Positions 8,043 through 10,000 of a stretch of DNA of 10,000 bases are shown piece by piece (the first letter of the stretch is position 1; every line of letters starts with the position of its first letter). The notes beneath the pieces are model-generated. The model saw nothing but the letters and a program-made list of their open reading frames with translations. It had not been told where the DNA came from and searched no databases. This DNA comes from Actinidia chinensis. Its lineage: Eukaryota; Streptophyta; Magnoliopsida; Ericales; Actinidiaceae. Where the stretch lies: assembly GCA_009663005.1 (NCBI GenBank), contig VIGQ01001252.1:1-10000 (forward strand), written 5' to 3'. A program made the translations under genes and the position numbers.

Positions 8043-8051
8043 ATTTAATTA
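8043..8051. repeat. Right 9-bp target-site duplication of the Mutator-type MITE
   Basis: ATTTAATTA directly follows the element terminus and differs from the left copy at one position. Confidence 0.7.
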
Positions 8052-8185
8052 TAGTGGGGGAAATACGGGTGGTTTTGTTTGGGCGACAGCTAAGCGCGAG
8101 AGACATGATGATGAAAACGAACGCACAAAAACCAAAAAGACAACACACGCACGTCGCGGCTTGACGAGGACGAGTATCTAGGAGA

Positions 8186-8357
8186 CACGTGGCGAATCAT
8201 AAAGGCATCCCAAGAGACAAGAAACACGTGGCGACTCGTCCGTTTCTTTGTGGACACGTGTCCAGGCCATTCAAAAGACACGTGTTCCTTGTTTGTTGAC
8301 AGCTTTTATCCTTTTAGGCGGACGAAAGACCAGTTTCCACTGAAGTCAGACCACGTG
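8186..8357. promoter_or_regulatory. Cluster of five CACGTG G-box / ABRE elements
   Basis: CACGTG occurs at 8186-8191, 8225-8230, 8255-8260, 8279-8284 and 8352-8357. The first two read ACACGTGGCGA, the ABRE type (ACGTGGC). The third is the extended palindrome GGACACGTGTCC. A further ACGT core lies at 8151-8154 and a GACGTC at about 8399-8404. Such sites are bound by plant bZIP factors (ABF/AREB, GBF) and by bHLH factors such as PIF and MYC. Dense clusters are typical of promoters responding to abscisic acid, stress or light. The segment from 8060 to 8500 is also less AT-rich than its surroundings. No coding sequence is visible on either side, so the target gene is unknown. Confidence 0.65.
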
Positions 8358-8500
8358 TCTACGACCACCACCTCCCCACGACCCCACAGGTCCTTCCGAC
8401 GTCCCTTCAGTTTGTCCCCACCCCAAGGCATTTTCGTCATATTCACAGCAACAAATCTACTCTCCTGGGAGCTTCAAATGCAGGACAAAAAAGGGTCTTA

Positions 8501-8671
8501 GGTCACTCCATATCTCAACACACAAACCGTCCGTAAATTGGGGTTTACATTTTCACCTCAATATACTTTTGTATTCCTAAATTGCCCTCCTGAGGCGTAA
8601 CCTGATTTTTTGTGTAAGTGGTGTAATCAACAAATGATCCTCAATTTTCAATTTAGGCTAGGTGGGGAGTT
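8501..8671. other. Short gene-free segment downstream of the G-box cluster
   Basis: It contains TATACTTT at about 8561-8568 and nothing else that can be named. No start codon with a sustained frame follows, so a transcription unit driven by the G-box cluster cannot be placed here. Confidence 0.35.
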
Positions 8672-9037
8672 AGCAAATTACTTACTTTAATGCTTTTTTC
8701 AGCTAATTAATTACTTTAATTTTATATTTTATATTTTTTAGTTGATATATTCACCCATTTTATCAAAATTGCATTACTTTTTTCCGTTCCTCTTGCCAGA
8801 GCATTGAAATCTGGAAAATAAAAAAATATTGATATAAATTTTTTATCTTTAGTGATTTTTTCCTCTAAATTAGATCAATATTTTTTTATATTTTCATATT
8901 CTTCTTGCTAAGAGGTTATAAATTTTTGATCAAACGGTAAAAAAGTTAACTAAAAATTTAAAAGCTAAAAAAAATAAAAGCAATTAAAATTAGCTAAAAA
9001 TAAGCTAAATAAGTTTAAAACCTTAAGAAAAAAAAAT
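8672..9037. mobile_element. AT-rich palindromic MITE-like element
   Basis: The two halves are reverse complements around a centre near 8856. The clearest inner stem is AAAAAAATATTGAT, near 8820-8833, pairing with ATCAATATTTTTTTA near 8875-8889. Outward, CTCTTGCCAGAG (about 8796) mirrors CTTGCTAAGAG (about 8904-8914), TTTTAGTTGATAT with a CCATTTTATCAAAA block mirrors TTTTGATCAAACGG with GTTAACTAAAA, and CAGCTAATTAATTAC mirrors GCAATTAAAATTAGCTAAA. The edges are fuzzy and no target duplication was recognised, so the superfamily is not assigned. There is no coding capacity. Part of the DNA at 4376-4423 belongs to the same family. Confidence 0.6.
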
Positions 9038-9412
9038 TCTTAGATCGACCTTAGACGTTTTTTTCGTAACATTGTACTTGTATCAATTCATCAAAATTTT
9101 ACTAAATTATACATAAATTATTACTCTAACGAAAATTAAAAAATTAAATGGGTTCATTTGACCCCACTAGAGCATATGTAGCCCGCTAGCCCTTGCACCC
9201 ACTTCAACACATATTCCTATCCATCAATTGCAGCTTTCTTAACCTAACTCCGTACCACCGCTCCGTGGATTTGAGCGATGGCCGTTTACTTCCTTCCCCA
9301 ATCCACACTAGACGAGATGAAAACGGATGCCCATCTTCCAAGAAAAGGGCGGGATCTAAAGGTTTGCTAGTTCTCACTCTCCCTTCAAAAATCTCTTGTC
9401 AAGGAGTGTAGG
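9038..9412. other. Gene-free stretch; weak open frames only
   Basis: Two overlapping plus-strand frames are open around 9240-9411, one of them with an ATG at 9279 giving about 30 residues (MAVYF...). Neither product matches a family I recognise. This segment is less AT-rich than its left neighbour, so an old gene fragment is possible but not shown. Confidence 0.35.
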
Positions 9413-9487
9413 GGAGGTCTTGCGGAGGGAGAGGAGGTAGGCAAGGAGTTGGGGGGGGTGGGCGCGGAACATTGGGGGGGGGTAGGG
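9413..9487 (+). other. G-run cluster with G-quadruplex potential
   Basis: On the plus strand, G8 at 9451-9458, G3 at 9460-9462, G9 at 9474-9482 and G3 at 9485-9487 occur within 37 bases, after several GGAGG-type purine runs. The run pattern and loop lengths fit an intramolecular quadruplex. Function is not shown. Confidence 0.55.
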
Positions 9488-9736
9488 ATCAGTTAACGAC
9501 GCTAAACATAAAGGGACTGAGGGTGGTTGGATGAAAGATTTAAGGTGCGGTGGTTCATGGGGGCTTGTGGTGATGGCCTGGTGGGTGGATGATGTTGGGG
9601 GTTTCTAAGATATGGTATTTTGAAACGCTAGGGTTGTGCCCTTTACAGGAATTGCATAGGTTGAAGTGCAATGAGAAAAAGAAGCCATTTTTGGGGGTTT
9701 TGTACTGCAGATCGAAAATGTTGGCATTTAGAAGCT
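9488..9736. other. Short unassigned segment between the G-rich and C-rich tracts
   Basis: Plus-strand G is frequent up to about 9600. An open frame covers 9589-9736 and continues through the C tract, which makes its translation unreliable. No family is recognisable, and no splice junctions can be defended. Confidence 0.3.
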
Positions 9737-9759
9737 CCCCCCCCCCCCCCCCCCCCCCC
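9737..9759 (+). repeat. C23 homopolymer followed by C-rich tract
   Basis: Twenty-three uninterrupted C residues are followed, up to about 9800, by AACAAAAACC-type spacers and more runs of six C. The minus strand therefore carries G23 and additional G6 runs. Homopolymers this long are rare in plant DNA and prone to length errors in sequencing and to slippage in vivo. Confidence 0.85.
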
Positions 9760-9819
9760 AACAAAAACCAAAAACCCCCCACAACCCACCCCCCAACCCC
9801 CTATCTATTATCACCGGCT

Positions 9820-10000
9820 CAACGGAAGACATCCGAGCTTATAGATTTCATTCATTGCTCGGCTCTTCTCTCTCTGTAAGAATATCCCCCGATTTTGTTT
9901 CTTGTTCTTATGATTTTTTAGTCTCTAATCCGATTTTGTGTGTTGATTTGAATCATCAATAAAAAAATTAGTTTTGGGGTTCTCGAGTAAAAATGAGGCT
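9820..10000 (+). promoter_or_regulatory. Candidate 5' leader and first intron start of a gene to the right of the window
   Basis: A pyrimidine-rich stretch ending CTCTTCTCTCTCT runs up to 9875 and is followed by GTAAGAATAT, a good plant 5' splice site (GT at 9876-9877). The next 120 bases are T-rich, as in plant leader introns. ATGAGG occurs at 9993 with an A-rich context, but only eight bases of it are present and it may lie inside the intron. Introns in the 5' untranslated region are common in plant genes. The C-rich tract just upstream would then be proximal promoter. No clear TATA box is seen; CTATCTATTAT near 9800 is a weak candidate. Confidence 0.35.

Noticed and set aside
8250..8501. 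83-codon plus-strand frame through the G-box cluster
   Set aside because: It begins at a GTG inside a G-box region and its product is low-information and unrecognisable. The interval is better explained as regulatory DNA.
9589..9879. 96-codon plus-strand frame crossing the C23 tract
   Set aside because: The frame continues only by translating the homopolymer as polyproline; any length error in the tract would shift it, and no family is recognised.
1..10000. CRISPR array, bacterial operon or phage-like system
   Set aside because: There are no regularly spaced identical repeats with unique spacers, no ribosome-binding-site-led gene strings, and the transposon and promoter features are those of a plant nuclear genome.

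Overview
The window looks like nuclear intergenic DNA from a flowering plant, probably a eudicot. The evidence is one end of a SIRE/Maximus-type Ty1/copia retrotransposon, several small inverted-repeat DNA transposon remnants, long AT-rich gene-free stretches, and plant-type promoter motifs (G-boxes, GACGTC palindromes, pyrimidine-rich leader-like tracts). No open reading frame here can be supported as a protein-coding gene. The open frames are short, many lack a real ATG start, none shows a domain I recognise, and most lie inside repeats.

Layout. Positions 1-371 are the 3' end of a copia internal region with three polypurine-tract-like runs. Positions 372-2341 are its unusually long, apparently complete 3' LTR (about 1970 bp) ending TG...CA. 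The LTR carries two clusters of a GTGTCGACAC-type palindrome, a TATA-like box, and a 110-bp tandem duplication in the R/U5 part. Positions 2342-3256 are AT-rich with no gene. Around 3257-3503 are short terminal-repeat-like motifs of a degraded small transposon. From about 3924 to 5355 there is a large, diverged inverted repeat (arms about 400-470 bp, spacer about 560 bp), read here as a non-autonomous long-terminal-inverted-repeat or foldback element. Positions 5500-6100 are AT-rich and empty. Four near-palindromes of the form AAACGACGTCGTTT lie at 6109-6204. Positions 6205-7663 hold nothing that can be named.

At 7673-8042 there is a well-preserved 370-bp MITE, almost entirely inverted repeat and flanked by a near-identical 9-bp target duplication, which fits the Mutator superfamily. 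It sits directly beside a promoter-like segment with five CACGTG G-boxes in 172 bp (8186-8357). An AT-rich palindromic element follows at about 8672-9037. The right end has a two-sided G-run/C-run region (9413-9810), including 23 consecutive C. After it comes a pyrimidine-rich, leader-like segment with a GTAAG splice-donor candidate at 9876, possibly the 5' untranslated start of a gene lying beyond the window.

The parts do not form a pathway. The window is best read as layered transposon insertions around at most two promoter regions (about 8060-8500 and about 9780-10000). I found no convincing new biological system. The most worthwhile leads are the long inverted repeat, the palindrome-rich LTR and the G-box cluster next to the MITE.
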